64,000 bases of DNA from CAVPEW01 sp963703565 (GTDB lineage Bacteria; Actinomycetota; Acidimicrobiia; Acidimicrobiales; VFJN01): NCBI GenBank assembly GCA_963703565.1, contig CAVPEW010000079.1:1-64000 (forward strand), in the 5' to 3' direction. Within the stretch, counting starts at the first letter, position 1; each line of letters opens with the position of its first letter. The notes below the pieces were generated by a model. The model was given only the letters and a program-made list of their open reading frames with translations. It was not told the DNA's origin and did not search any database. Both the position numbers and the translations under genes were made by a program. Below are positions 50,283 through 58,356 of the stretch, one piece after another.

Positions 50283-51821
50283 TCAACTCACCTGGCGATC
50301 CCGGCCCTCCCAGTACGGGGCGCGCAGCTTGAACTTCTGCAGCTTGCCCGTGGCAGTGCGGGCAAGCTCCTCGCGCAGCTCGATACGGGTGGGGCACTTG
50401 TAGCCGGCCAGGCGCTGCTTGCACCACGCCCGGAGCTCGTCCTCGCCAGCGGTCGCCCCCGCGGCCAGCACGACCAGAGCGATCACGGTCTCCCCCCACC
50501 GCTCATCGGGCACGCCGATGACCGCCACCTCGGCGACCGCGGGGTGCGAGAACAGCACGTCCTCGACCTCGATCGACGAGACGTTCTCCCCGCCGGAGAT
50601 GATCACGTCCTTCTTGCGGTCGCTGATCGTCAGGTACCCGTCCTCGTCGATCGTTCCACCGTCGCCGGTGTGGAACCACCCGCCGGCCAGCGCCTCCTGG
50701 GTCGCCTCGGGCTGGTTCCAGTAGCCGGCCAGCACGTGGTTGCCTCGTGCGAGCACCTCGCCCTGGCTGTCGGTGCGGACCTCGATGCCCACCGCGGGCA
50801 CGCCGGCGCGGCTGAGCCGGGCAGCACGCTCGGCGGGCTCTAGGTCGTCCCACTCCGGACGGGACCGGTTGACGGTGAGCAGCGGTGCCGTCTCGGTCAA
50901 CCCGTAGATCTGGATGAACTCCCAGCCCAGCTCGGTCTCGACGCGCTCGATGGTGCGAGTGGGCGGCGGCGCCCCCGCCACCACGATGCGGGTGCGGCCC
51001 TGACCCGGGATCTCGCCGGGCCAGTCGGCGGCGGCGTCGAGCACCATCGAGACCACGGTTGGGGCACCGCAGAGCAGGGTGACGCCGTGCTCGTCGACGC
51101 GGCGCAGCACCTCGGTGCCGTCGACCTTTCGCAGCACGACCTGGGGCACGCCCATGGCTGTCAGGGCATGGGGCATCCCCCATCCGTTCGCGTGGAACAT
51201 CGGCAGGGTGTGCAGGTACACGTCGCGGTCGCTGATCCCGACGTGCCATCCGAACACGGCGGCGTTGGTCCACAGGTTGCGGTGGGTCATCTCCACGCCC
51301 TTGGGGCGCGCCGTGGTGCCGCTGGTGTAGTTGATGGTGGCCGTGGCGTCCTCGTCGGGGTCGACCCAGGGCTCGGGCTCGGCGCCGTGGGCGTAGATCC
51401 GGTCGTCGGTCGCGGTTCCCAGCACGATCCGGTGGGCGACCTGGATCCCCGCGGTCGCCTCGTCGAGCTCCGGGTCCACGAGCAGGACCGTCGCCCCCGA
51501 GTGGCCGACGATGTAGTCGATCTCGTCACGGCGCAGGCGGAAGTTGATGGGCACCAGCACCCGGCCGAACCCGCTCACGCCGAAGAAGCTCACCAACAGC
51601 CGGGCCGAGTTGTGCGACACCACGGCCACCCGCTCGCCGCGGCCCACCCCCAACCCGTCGAGGGCCGCCGCCTGGGCCCGTGCCAGCTCGCGCATGCGGG
51701 CGTAGGTGAGCCGGCCCAGGTCGCCGCCGGGGGCGCCGGGCTCGTCGAAGACGCCCACCCGTTCGCCGTAGACGGCCGCGGCGCGGTCGAGATGTCCCCC
51801 GATGGTGAGCGGTGTGCGCAC
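50283..51821 (-). CDS. AMP-binding acyl-CoA ligase (fatty-acid/aryl-CoA synthetase type)
   Basis: This 512-residue adenylate-forming enzyme has RGERVAVVSHNSARLLVSFF, the P-loop YTSGTTARPKGVEMTHRN, LHTLPMFHANGWGMPHALTA, the A5 motif IQIYGLTETAPLLTVNRS, the A7 motif WFHTGDGGTIDEDGYLTISD, RKKDVIISGGENVSSIEVED, and the catalytic Lys in RTATGKLQKFKLR. HxNG(W) and ISGGENVSS are typical of medium/long-chain or aromatic acyl-CoA ligases. The acyl substrate is unknown. GTG 51821 is used because the conserved region starts at once. Confidence 0.87.
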   Translation of the reverse strand: MRTPLTIGGHLDRAAAVYGERVGVFDEPGAPGGDLGRLTYARMRELARAQAAALDGLGVGRGERVAVVSHNSARLLVSFFGVSGFGRVLVPINFRLRRDEIDYIVGHSGATVLLVDPELDEATAGIQVAHRIVLGTATDDRIYAHGAEPEPWVDPDEDATATINYTSGTTARPKGVEMTHRNLWTNAAVFGWHVGISDRDVYLHTLPMFHANGWGMPHALTAMGVPQVVLRKVDGTEVLRRVDEHGVTLLCGAPTVVSMVLDAAADWPGEIPGQGRTRIVVAGAPPPTRTIERVETELGWEFIQIYGLTETAPLLTVNRSRPEWDDLEPAERAARLSRAGVPAVGIEVRTDSQGEVLARGNHVLAGYWNQPEATQEALAGGWFHTGDGGTIDEDGYLTISDRKKDVIISGGENVSSIEVEDVLFSHPAVAEVAVIGVPDERWGETVIALVVLAAGATAGEDELRAWCKQRLAGYKCPTRIELREELARTATGKLQKFKLRAPYWEGRDRQVS

Positions 51822-51905
51822 GTCATTACCCCCTGCGATCCGATGCCCCCGGGACCGTACCGCCCAGACCCGCCGGCGCACCGCCCGAGCCTGGCGGACG
51901 CCCGC

Positions 51906-51935
51906 TTGACCGGCCGCAGCGGCGATCGGCACACT
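51906..51935 (+). promoter_or_regulatory. Promoter of the leuB leader (TTGACC-18-CACACT)
   Basis: TTGACC (51906-51911) and CACACT (51930-51935) have an 18-base spacer. The leader GTG is eight bases after the -10. Confidence 0.4.
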
Positions 51936-51943
51936 TGCGCCCG

Positions 51944-51982
51944 GTGCACGTCGTCCTGACCGCCGTACGAATCATCACCTAG
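51944..51982 (+). CDS. leuB-ilvE-cimA leader peptide
   Basis: The 12-residue frame reads MHVVLTAVRIIT and stops at TAG. Seven of twelve residues are Val, Leu or Ile, including Ile-Ile before the terminal Thr. The stop codon touches an 11-bp hairpin (51982-51992 with 51998-52008). The surrounding TCACCTAGCGCACGC (51975-51989) and GCGTGCGCTTC are identical to the ilvB leader. Confidence 0.78.
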   Translation: MHVVLTAVRIIT

Positions 51983-52012
51983 CGCACGCCGTCGACTACG
52001 GCGTGCGCTTCG

Positions 52013-52044
52013 GACCGTCCACCTCGGTGGGCGGTTCTTCTTTT
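52013..52044 (+). terminator. Rho-independent terminator of the leuB attenuator
   Basis: A 9-bp stem with one T.G pair (ACCGTCCAC 52014-52022 with GTGGGCGGT 52027-52035) has a 4-base loop and is followed by TTCTTCTTTT. It lies ~75 bases before leuB. Confidence 0.78.
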
Positions 52045-52120
52045 CCCGGGCCGGGGTGCGCCGGCCGGCCCGGTCCGGCCGGGCGGCGAGGATCGATCGC
52101 AAGCGACACTAGGAGTGAAG

Positions 52121-53110
52121 GTGGCCCATAGGGTCGGAGTGATCCCAGGTGACGGCATCGGCCCCGAGGTGGTGGCCGAGGCGCTGAAGGTCGTGGCCGC
52201 CGCGGGTGTCGAGCTGTCCACGGTCGACTACGACCTGGGCGGTGCGCGCTACCTGCGCGACGGCACCGTGCTGCCCGACAGCGTGCTCGAGGAGTGGCGG
52301 GCGCTCGACGCGCTGCTGCTGGGGGCGGTCGGCACCCCCGAGGTGCCCCCCGGAGTGATCGAGCGGGGGCTGCTGCTCAAGATGCGCTTCGAGCTCGACC
52401 TCTACGTGAACCAGCGCCCGTTCCGATCGCCCGACGCGAGCGTCGACATGGTCGTGGTGCGTGAGAACACCGAGGGTCCCTACGTGGGCGAGGGGGGCGT
52501 CCTGCGCCGAGGCACCCCCAACGAGGTCGCCACCCAGGGGTCGGTCAACACCCGCATGGGCGTCGAGCGCTGCGTGCGCTACGCGTTCGACCTGGCGAGC
52601 CGGCGCGTGGATCGCCACCTGACGCTGGTGCACAAGACCAACGTGTTGACCTTCGCGGGCGACCTGTGGGACCGCACCTTCCGCGAGGTCGCCGCCGAGC
52701 ACCCTGAGGTGGCAACCGCCTACCACCACGTCGACGCTGCCTGCATCTACTTCGTGTCGGACCCGGGTCGCTACGACGTGCTCGTGACCGACAACCTCTT
52801 CGGCGACATCCTCACGGATCTGGGCGGTGCCGTGTCCGGAGGGATCGGCTTCGCCTGCTCGGCCAACCTCAACCCCGCCCGGACGGGCCCGTCGATGTTC
52901 GAGCCCGTGCACGGCTCGGCTCCTGACATCGCCGGCACCGGCACGGCCAATCCCGTCGCGGCGATCCTCTCGGCGGCGATGATGTGCGACTACCTGGGCG
53001 AGGCGGACGCCGCAGCCCGCATCCGATCAGCGTGCGCCGAGATCCCCGTCGGGGGGAGCGACGCGCGCACCACGTCCGAGATCGGCGACCTCGTCGCCGC
53101 CGGCGTCTGA
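52121..53110 (+). CDS. leuB: 3-Isopropylmalate dehydrogenase
   Basis: LeuB oxidatively decarboxylates 3-isopropylmalate using NAD. It has VGVIPGDGIGPEVVAEALKV, LLLGAVGTPEVPPG, LLLKMRFELDLYVNQRPFR, VVVRENTEGPYVGEGG, the catalytic Lys in LVHKTNVLTF, the Asp ligands in YDVLVTDNLFGDILTDLGG, and FEPVHGSAPDIAGTGTANP. The 329 residues fit the short actinobacterial type. GTG 52121 is preferred over GTG 52115 because AGGAG at 52111-52115 is then correctly spaced. It is the first gene of leuB-ilvE-cimA behind the attenuator. Confidence 0.95.
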   Translation: MAHRVGVIPGDGIGPEVVAEALKVVAAAGVELSTVDYDLGGARYLRDGTVLPDSVLEEWRALDALLLGAVGTPEVPPGVIERGLLLKMRFELDLYVNQRPFRSPDASVDMVVVRENTEGPYVGEGGVLRRGTPNEVATQGSVNTRMGVERCVRYAFDLASRRVDRHLTLVHKTNVLTFAGDLWDRTFREVAAEHPEVATAYHHVDAACIYFVSDPGRYDVLVTDNLFGDILTDLGGAVSGGIGFACSANLNPARTGPSMFEPVHGSAPDIAGTGTANPVAAILSAAMMCDYLGEADAAARIRSACAEIPVGGSDARTTSEIGDLVAAGV

Positions 53111-53133
53111 CGCGATCCGTACTGGAGATCCCG

Positions 53134-54051
53134 ATGCCCATCACCCCCACCGAGAAGATCTGGATGAACGGCGAGCTCGTCGACTGGGACGACGCCCGGA
53201 TCCACGTCCTGACGCACTCCCTGCACTACGGGATGGGGGTGTTCGAGGGGATCCGTGCCTACGAGACCGATCAGGGACCTGGCGTGTTCCGGCTCACCGA
53301 CCACATCGTGCGCCTCGACCGCTCCGCCCGCATCCTGGGCATGGAGCTGCCCTACAGCGTCGAGGAGATCGTCGAGGCGACCAAGCTGACGGTGGCGTCC
53401 TCGGGCCTCGATGCCTGCTATATCCGCCCGATCGCGTACTTCGGCTATGGCGAGATGGGCCTCAACACCCTGCCCTGCTCGGTCGACGTGTCCATCGCAT
53501 GCTGGCCCTGGGGGGCCTACCTGGGCGACGACGCGCTCACGGCGGGGGTCCGCATGAAGATCTCGTCGTGGACGCGCCTCGGGCACAACTCGATGCCCCC
53601 GGCCTCCAAGACGACCGGCAACTACGTCAACTCGTCACTGGCCAAGGTGGAGGCGCTGCGGGCGGGCTACGACGAGGCGATCATCCTCGCCCCCGGCGGC
53701 AACGTCTCGGAGTGCACCGGCGAGAACGTCTTCGTCGCCCGTCACGGCCGGCTGATCACCCCGCCCCTCGCCGCGGGGGCGCTCGAGGGCATCACGCAGG
53801 ACACCGTGATGGCGATCGCCGCCGACCTGGGCATCGAGACCGCGTTCGGCGAGCTGTCGCGCTCGGACCTCTACATCGCCGACGAGATGTTCGTCTGCGG
53901 AACCGCCGCGGAGGTCTCCGCCGTGCGTTCGGTCGACGACCGCGAGCTCCCCTGCCCCGGACCGCACACCCTGGCGATCGCCGAGGAGTACGGCCGGGTG
54001 GTGAGGGGCCGTGTCGACCGTTACAAGGACTGGGTCGAGTTGTGTCGCTGA
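53134..54051 (+). CDS. ilvE: Branched-chain amino acid aminotransferase (class IV)
   Basis: IlvE makes the final transamination to Val, Leu and Ile. It has KIWMNGELVDWDDARIHVLT, HSLHYGMGVFEGIRAYET, YIRPIAYFGYGEMGLN, the PLP Lys in MPPASKTTGNYVNSSLAKVE, and ECTGENVFVARHGRLITPP with the phosphate-binding GITQDTVMAIA. Its 305 residues are the usual length for the class I-type BCAT. The spacing to leuB is 23 bases and its 3' end overlaps the cimA GTG by 10 bases. Confidence 0.94.
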   Translation: MPITPTEKIWMNGELVDWDDARIHVLTHSLHYGMGVFEGIRAYETDQGPGVFRLTDHIVRLDRSARILGMELPYSVEEIVEATKLTVASSGLDACYIRPIAYFGYGEMGLNTLPCSVDVSIACWPWGAYLGDDALTAGVRMKISSWTRLGHNSMPPASKTTGNYVNSSLAKVEALRAGYDEAIILAPGGNVSECTGENVFVARHGRLITPPLAAGALEGITQDTVMAIAADLGIETAFGELSRSDLYIADEMFVCGTAAEVSAVRSVDDRELPCPGPHTLAIAEEYGRVVRGRVDRYKDWVELCR

Positions 54052-55703
54052 ACGATCCCGTCCCCCTGGACCCGCCCGTGCCCGAACGGGTCGAGGTCTT
54101 CGACACCACGCTGCGCGACGGCGCCCAGTTCGAGGGCATCTCGCTGACCGTCGAGGACAAGCTCGCCGTGGCCCAGGCCCTGGAGCACCTGGGCGTGGCC
54201 TGGATCGAGGGGGGCTACCCGCAGGCCAACCCCAAGGACGAGGAGTTCTTCCGCCGGGCTCCCTCCGAGCTCGACCTCCGCTGCGCCACGCTGGTGGCGT
54301 TCGGCTCGACTCGCCGGCCCGCCGGGCGCGCCGACGTGGACCCGACGCTGGCCGCGCTTGTGGGGGCGGGCACGTCGACGGTGTGCATCGTGGGCAAGTC
54401 ATGGGACTTCCACGTCGAGCGCGCCCTGGGCACCAGCCTTGCGGAGGGTGTGGCCATGGTCGCCGACTCGGTGCGCTTCCTCGTCGCGGCCGGGCTGCGG
54501 GTCTTCTTCGACGCCGAGCACTTCTTCGACGGCTACAAGCACAACGCCGAGTACGCGCTGGCGGTCCTGGAGGCGGCGGCCACCGAGGGGGCCGCCTGCC
54601 TGGTGCTGTGCGACACCAACGGCGGGTCACTGCCCCACGAGGTCCAGCGCATCACCGGCGAGGTCGCGGCCTACTTCGGTCCCGACCAGCAGCTCGGCAT
54701 CCACACCCAGAACGACTCGGGCTGCGCTGTCGCCAACTCGCTCGCAGCCGTCCTGGGCGGGGCCACGCAGCTGCAGGGCACCGTGAACGGCTACGGGGAG
54801 CGGACCGGCAACGCCAACCTGATGACCTGCATCCCCGACCTGGAGGTCAAGCTCGGGGTGCGCTGCCTGCCCGAGGGCCGACTCGAGCGGCTCACCGCCG
54901 TGTCGCGTCGGGTGGCCGAGCTGGTCAACCTGCCCCCGCACCCGGCGGATCCCTACGTGGGCACGTCCGCGTTCGCCCACAAGGGCGGCCTACACACCTC
55001 GGCGCTGGGCAAGGCCGGCGGCGCCACCTACGAACACGTCGACCCCACCCGGGTCGGCAACCACACCCGCGTGCTGGTCTCGGACCTGGGGGGGCGCGCC
55101 GGGATGGTCATGAAGGCCTCAGAGCTGGGCGTGGAGCTCGACGCGCACGCAGCGGGGCTGCTCAGCGAGGACCTCAAACGGCTCGAAGCCGACGGCTTCG
55201 TGTACGAGGCGGCCGACGCCAGCCTGGAGCTGCTCATGCGCCGCGCCACGGGATGGCGCCAGGACTTCTTGAGGGTGGAGGGCTACCGGGTCACCACCTA
55301 CCACCGCCCCGGCTCGGACCCTGCCGACCTCGAAGCGCCCGAGCTACCCGCACAGATCGACACCGAGGCCACCGTCAAGCTCTGGGTCGGCGACCGGCGG
55401 CTCGTCGCGGTCGGCGAGGGCAACGGGCCGGTCAACGCCCTCGACGAAGCTCTGCGTCGGGTGCTGGTCGACCCCTATCCCCGCCTGTCCGAGCTTCACC
55501 TGACCGACTACAGGGTGCGGGTGCTCGATGGTGTCGTCGACACAGGGGCAGTGGTGCGCGTGCTGATCGGCTGGAGCGACGGGGCGCAGACCTGGACCAC
55601 CATCGGCGTGTCCGCCAACATCATCGAGGCCTCCTGGCAGGCCCTGATGGACGGCGTGGTGTGGGGCCTGCTCCATGGAGACCACGGTCACGGACCGGGG
55701 TAG
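54042..55703 (+). CDS. cimA: Citramalate synthase
   Basis: CimA condenses pyruvate and acetyl-CoA to citramalate, a threonine-independent route to 2-oxobutyrate and isoleucine. The family pattern is VEVFDTTLRDGAQFEGISLT, AWIEGGYPQANPKDEEFFRR, FDAEHFFDGYKHNAEYAL, LCDTNGGSLPHEV, the metal HxH region LGIHTQNDSGCAVANSLAAV, GTVNGYGERTGNANL and FAHKGGLHTSALGK, with a C-terminal LeuA-type domain. Long CimA differs from LeuA by GGYPQANPKD-type residues, which are present. Length is 553 residues. It is co-transcribed with leuB and ilvE and so under the same attenuator. Confidence 0.92.
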   Translation: MSLNDPVPLDPPVPERVEVFDTTLRDGAQFEGISLTVEDKLAVAQALEHLGVAWIEGGYPQANPKDEEFFRRAPSELDLRCATLVAFGSTRRPAGRADVDPTLAALVGAGTSTVCIVGKSWDFHVERALGTSLAEGVAMVADSVRFLVAAGLRVFFDAEHFFDGYKHNAEYALAVLEAAATEGAACLVLCDTNGGSLPHEVQRITGEVAAYFGPDQQLGIHTQNDSGCAVANSLAAVLGGATQLQGTVNGYGERTGNANLMTCIPDLEVKLGVRCLPEGRLERLTAVSRRVAELVNLPPHPADPYVGTSAFAHKGGLHTSALGKAGGATYEHVDPTRVGNHTRVLVSDLGGRAGMVMKASELGVELDAHAAGLLSEDLKRLEADGFVYEAADASLELLMRRATGWRQDFLRVEGYRVTTYHRPGSDPADLEAPELPAQIDTEATVKLWVGDRRLVAVGEGNGPVNALDEALRRVLVDPYPRLSELHLTDYRVRVLDGVVDTGAVVRVLIGWSDGAQTWTTIGVSANIIEASWQALMDGVVWGLLHGDHGHGPG

Positions 55704-55706
55704 CTT
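55701..55706 (+). promoter_or_regulatory. -10 box TAGCTT for the 55713 gene and gltX
   Basis: TAGCTT, starting with the cimA stop TAG, ends six bases before GTG 55713. Confidence 0.45.
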
Positions 55707-55712
55707 TCGGGC

Positions 55713-56240
55713 GTGGCCGCCCCCGACTTCGTCCCGCGCGACCCGGTTCGCCCGTTGCGCACCTACCAGTCGCCACCGCGCCTTCGAGCGTCGTGGCGCG
55801 CGCAGCGGCCGGGCGATCTGGCCGGACCGTCGCCGCGTGGCGATCTGCTGGGTTCGCCCGGTCCCGACCAGGGCTACGTGCTCACGTTGGCGGCCCGCCT
55901 GCGCGGGACCCTGACCCTCGCGCCCGGCGAGCACGAACGCGACGTGCTGGCCGGGATCGCCGCGGTTGCGCTCAAGCGGGCCTCGCTGTTCGGACGGGCT
56001 CCGATCCCCGAGGACCTGACCGTGGCGGCCACGGTATGGGGGCTGCTGGGCGATGCTCCAGACGAGCTGGTCGCCCGCCGCAAGGCGGCCTTCGCCGAGG
56101 TGTCCAGCGCGCACCGCTACCGCGAGCTGCGTCGGCTCGTCGACGCCGTCGACGACGCCGTGCTCGCTCTGGCACCCTCGGAGGTGGAGGCCCGCCACCG
56201 CCAGGACTGGTCGGCATTGCTGGACGCCCCGGGGGCGTGA
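55713..56240 (+). CDS. Hypothetical protein, 175 aa, upstream of gltX
   Basis: I do not recognise this family. The protein starts APDFVPRDPVRPLRTYQSPP and has a Pro/Arg-rich N-terminal half with GDLLGSPGPDQGYVLTLA. A helical C-terminal half follows (AGIAAVALKRASLFGRAPIP, PDELVARRKAAFAEVSSAHR, LRRLVDAVDDAVLALAPSE). There are no membrane helices or cysteines. It has its own leaderless promoter, and its stop overlaps the gltX GTG, so it is expressed with glutamyl-tRNA synthetase. An accessory role in that context is possible but unproven. Confidence 0.65.
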   Translation: MAAPDFVPRDPVRPLRTYQSPPRLRASWRAQRPGDLAGPSPRGDLLGSPGPDQGYVLTLAARLRGTLTLAPGEHERDVLAGIAAVALKRASLFGRAPIPEDLTVAATVWGLLGDAPDELVARRKAAFAEVSSAHRYRELRRLVDAVDDAVLALAPSEVEARHRQDWSALLDAPGA

Positions 56241-57640
56241 CCGACCGACTGCGCTTCGCGCCCTCGCCCACCGGCTATCTCCATGTGGGCGGTGCACGTA
56301 CGGCGCTGTTCAACTGGCTGCACGCCCGCCGCGTCGGCGGCGAGCTGATCCTGCGCATCGAGGACACCGACACCGAGCGCAGCCGGCCCGAGATGACCGA
56401 GGGCATCCTGGCAGCTCTTGCGTGGCTCGGCATCGATACCGACGGCGACCCGGTGCTGCAGTCGACCCGCACGGAGCGCCACCTGGCGGCAGCGCGAGAG
56501 CTGTCGGCGGGCGGGCGGGCCTACTACTGCCAATGCAGCTCTGACGAGGTGGCTGCCCGGGTCGCCGAACGGGGCGGCCCTCCCGGCTACGACGGGTACT
56601 GCCGCGACCGGGGGCTCGGCCCGGCGCCCGGCGCGGCCCTGAGGTTCCGCACCCCCGACGACGGCGTCACCGCCTTCGACGACCTGGTGCGCGGCCACGT
56701 CGAGTTCGACAACGCGCGCCTCGAGGACTTCGTGCTGGTCCGCTCTTCGGGAGCTCCGACCTTCCTGCTGGCCAACCTCGTCGACGACGCCGAGGGCGGC
56801 ATCACCCACGTTGTGCGCGGCGAGGAGCACCTCAACGGCACGCCCAAGTACCTCTGCCTGGGCGATGCCCTGGGTCTCGACCACCACCCGGTGTTCGCCC
56901 ACCTGCCGATCCTGGTCGACCGGTCCCGGCGCAAGCTGTCCAAGCGCCGCGACTCGGTGGCGGTGGAGGACTTCCGCGCCCGCGGCTACCTGCCCGAGGC
57001 GATGGTGAACTACCTGGCGCTGCTGGGCTGGGGCCCCCGCGACGGGGTGGAGGTGCGACCGCTGGGCGAGATCGTGGAACTGTTCCGCCTCGAGGACGTG
57101 TCGCCCTCGCCGGCCTTCTTCGACGAGGTCAAGCTGAGCGCGTTCAACGCCGAGCACCTCCGCTCCCTGAGCCCGGCCGAGTTCGTGGCGCGCGCCGAGC
57201 CGTTCCTGGCTCGCGGGAAACCGGCGTTGGACGCGCTGGGCCGACTGGCTCCACTGGTCCAGGAACGGGTCCGGCGCCTCGACGAGGTCGAGCCGATGAT
57301 CGCCTTCCTCGTCGACGACGAGCCCTACATCGACCCCGACGCGTGGTCGTCGGCGTTGGCCAAGGCCAAGGTGGGACCGGCTCTGCTCGACGAGGCGGCG
57401 GCCGGCCTCGAGGCGCTGGGGGAGTGGTCGGCCGCGGGGATCCGCCAGGCGATCGAGGCGGCGATGGTGCGCGTCGGCCTGGTCAACGCCCAAGGGGGAG
57501 CCCAGCTCGCCAAGGGCCAGGGGCCCCTGCGGGTGGCGACCACGGGCCGCGGCGTCGGACCGCCTCTGTTCGAGTCGCTCGAAGCGCTCGGGCGGGACCG
57601 CACCGTGGCGCGGCTGAGGGCGGCCCGGGCCCGCGCGTGA
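56237..57640 (+). CDS. gltX: Glutamyl-tRNA synthetase
   Basis: This class I synthetase charges tRNA-Glu. The HIGH motif region is FAPSPTGYLHVGGARTALFN, then ELILRIEDTDTERSRPEMTE, zinc-like CQCSSDEVAARV, VVRGEEHLNGTPKYLCLGDA, and the KMSKS equivalent KLSKRRDSVAVEDFRARGYL. Length is 467 residues, typical. As gatCAB is present, it is probably non-discriminating and also makes Glu-tRNA-Gln; no glutaminyl-tRNA synthetase gene occurs in the window. GTG 56237 overlaps the preceding stop. Confidence 0.95.
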   Translation: MTDRLRFAPSPTGYLHVGGARTALFNWLHARRVGGELILRIEDTDTERSRPEMTEGILAALAWLGIDTDGDPVLQSTRTERHLAAARELSAGGRAYYCQCSSDEVAARVAERGGPPGYDGYCRDRGLGPAPGAALRFRTPDDGVTAFDDLVRGHVEFDNARLEDFVLVRSSGAPTFLLANLVDDAEGGITHVVRGEEHLNGTPKYLCLGDALGLDHHPVFAHLPILVDRSRRKLSKRRDSVAVEDFRARGYLPEAMVNYLALLGWGPRDGVEVRPLGEIVELFRLEDVSPSPAFFDEVKLSAFNAEHLRSLSPAEFVARAEPFLARGKPALDALGRLAPLVQERVRRLDEVEPMIAFLVDDEPYIDPDAWSSALAKAKVGPALLDEAAAGLEALGEWSAAGIRQAIEAAMVRVGLVNAQGGAQLAKGQGPLRVATTGRGVGPPLFESLEALGRDRTVARLRAARARA

Positions 57641-58263
57641 GGTTGCCCCGGGTCCGGCCGCTGCGGGTGCTCACCACCGTCGCGATCGTGCTGGGCGGCT
57701 ACCTGGGGATCACCTTCGTGTCGGTGTGGCGGGCCAGCAGCCACGACGGTGCCCGACCCGCCGAGGCCATCGTCGTGCTCGGTGCCGCCCAGTACGACGG
57801 CCGCCCGTCAGCGGTGCTCCGGGCCCGCCTGGATCACGCGCTGGAGCTGTGGCGCGCCGAGACGGCGCCGCTGGTGGTGGTGACCGGGGGACGACAGCCC
57901 GGGGATCGCTTCACCGAGGCCGCGGCCGGCTACGCCTATCTCCGGGACCGCGGCGTTCCCGACGCTGCGATCCTGGCCGAGGTGTCGGGCAGCAACAGTT
58001 GGGAGGAGCTGGCCGCCGCCGCCCGCTTCCTCTCCGCCCGGGATGTCGACGAGGTCGTGCTCGTCAGCGACGGTTACCACGCGCGCCGCCTCGACGCCAT
58101 CGCCGACGAGGTCGGGATGGACGCGTCGGTCTCACCGGCAGACACGGGGTCGTCCTGGTGGGCCAACAGCCGGGCACTGGGTCGAGAGACGCTGGCCGTA
58201 GCAGTGGGGCGGCTCATCGGCTACCACCGCCTGGCCCGCCTGACCGAGGCGATTGCGGGCTGA
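57637..58263 (+). CDS. DUF218 (YdcF/ElyC-like) membrane-anchored protein
   Basis: This 208-residue protein has one N-terminal membrane helix (VLTTVAIVLGGYLGITFVSV) and a DUF218 domain: AEAIVVLGAAQYDGRPSAVL, RLDHALELWRAETAPLVVVT with GGRQPGD, then SNSWEELAAAARFL, VVLVSDGYHARRLDAIADEV and a short C-terminal tail. DUF218 proteins include the E. coli envelope factors ElyC and SanA; the reaction is unknown. GTG 57637 overlaps the gltX stop. tRNA-Gln lies 22 bases downstream from its own promoter. Confidence 0.82.
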   Translation: MRLPRVRPLRVLTTVAIVLGGYLGITFVSVWRASSHDGARPAEAIVVLGAAQYDGRPSAVLRARLDHALELWRAETAPLVVVTGGRQPGDRFTEAAAGYAYLRDRGVPDAAILAEVSGSNSWEELAAAARFLSARDVDEVVLVSDGYHARRLDAIADEVGMDASVSPADTGSSWWANSRALGRETLAVAVGRLIGYHRLARLTEAIAG

Positions 58264-58265
58264 GC

Positions 58266-58271
58266 TAGGCT
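58266..58271 (+). promoter_or_regulatory. -10 box TAGGCT for tRNA-Gln
   Basis: TAGGCT ends 14 bases before the tRNA 5' end, so a short 5' leader would be removed by RNase P. Confidence 0.4.
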
Positions 58272-58285
58272 GCCCCTCCGCCCAT

Positions 58286-58356
58286 TCGGGGGTGGTGTAA
58301 TCGGCAACACAACTGGTTCTGGTCCAGTTATTGGGGGTTCGAGTCCTCCCCCCGAG
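58286..58356 (+). tRNA. tRNA-Gln (anticodon CTG)
   Basis: The acceptor 5' strand TCGGGGG pairs with the CCCCCGA end. The D-arm is GTG...CAC, and the anticodon stem-loop is ACTGG-TTCTGGT-CCAGT, giving anticodon CTG. The T-loop TTCGAGT is present. Once the 7-bp acceptor pairing is fixed, only 4 C/T bases remain for the T-stem 3' side where 5 are needed, and the variable loop is 4 nt. One base is therefore probably missing from the C run at 58348-58353. CCA is not encoded. Confidence 0.85.
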
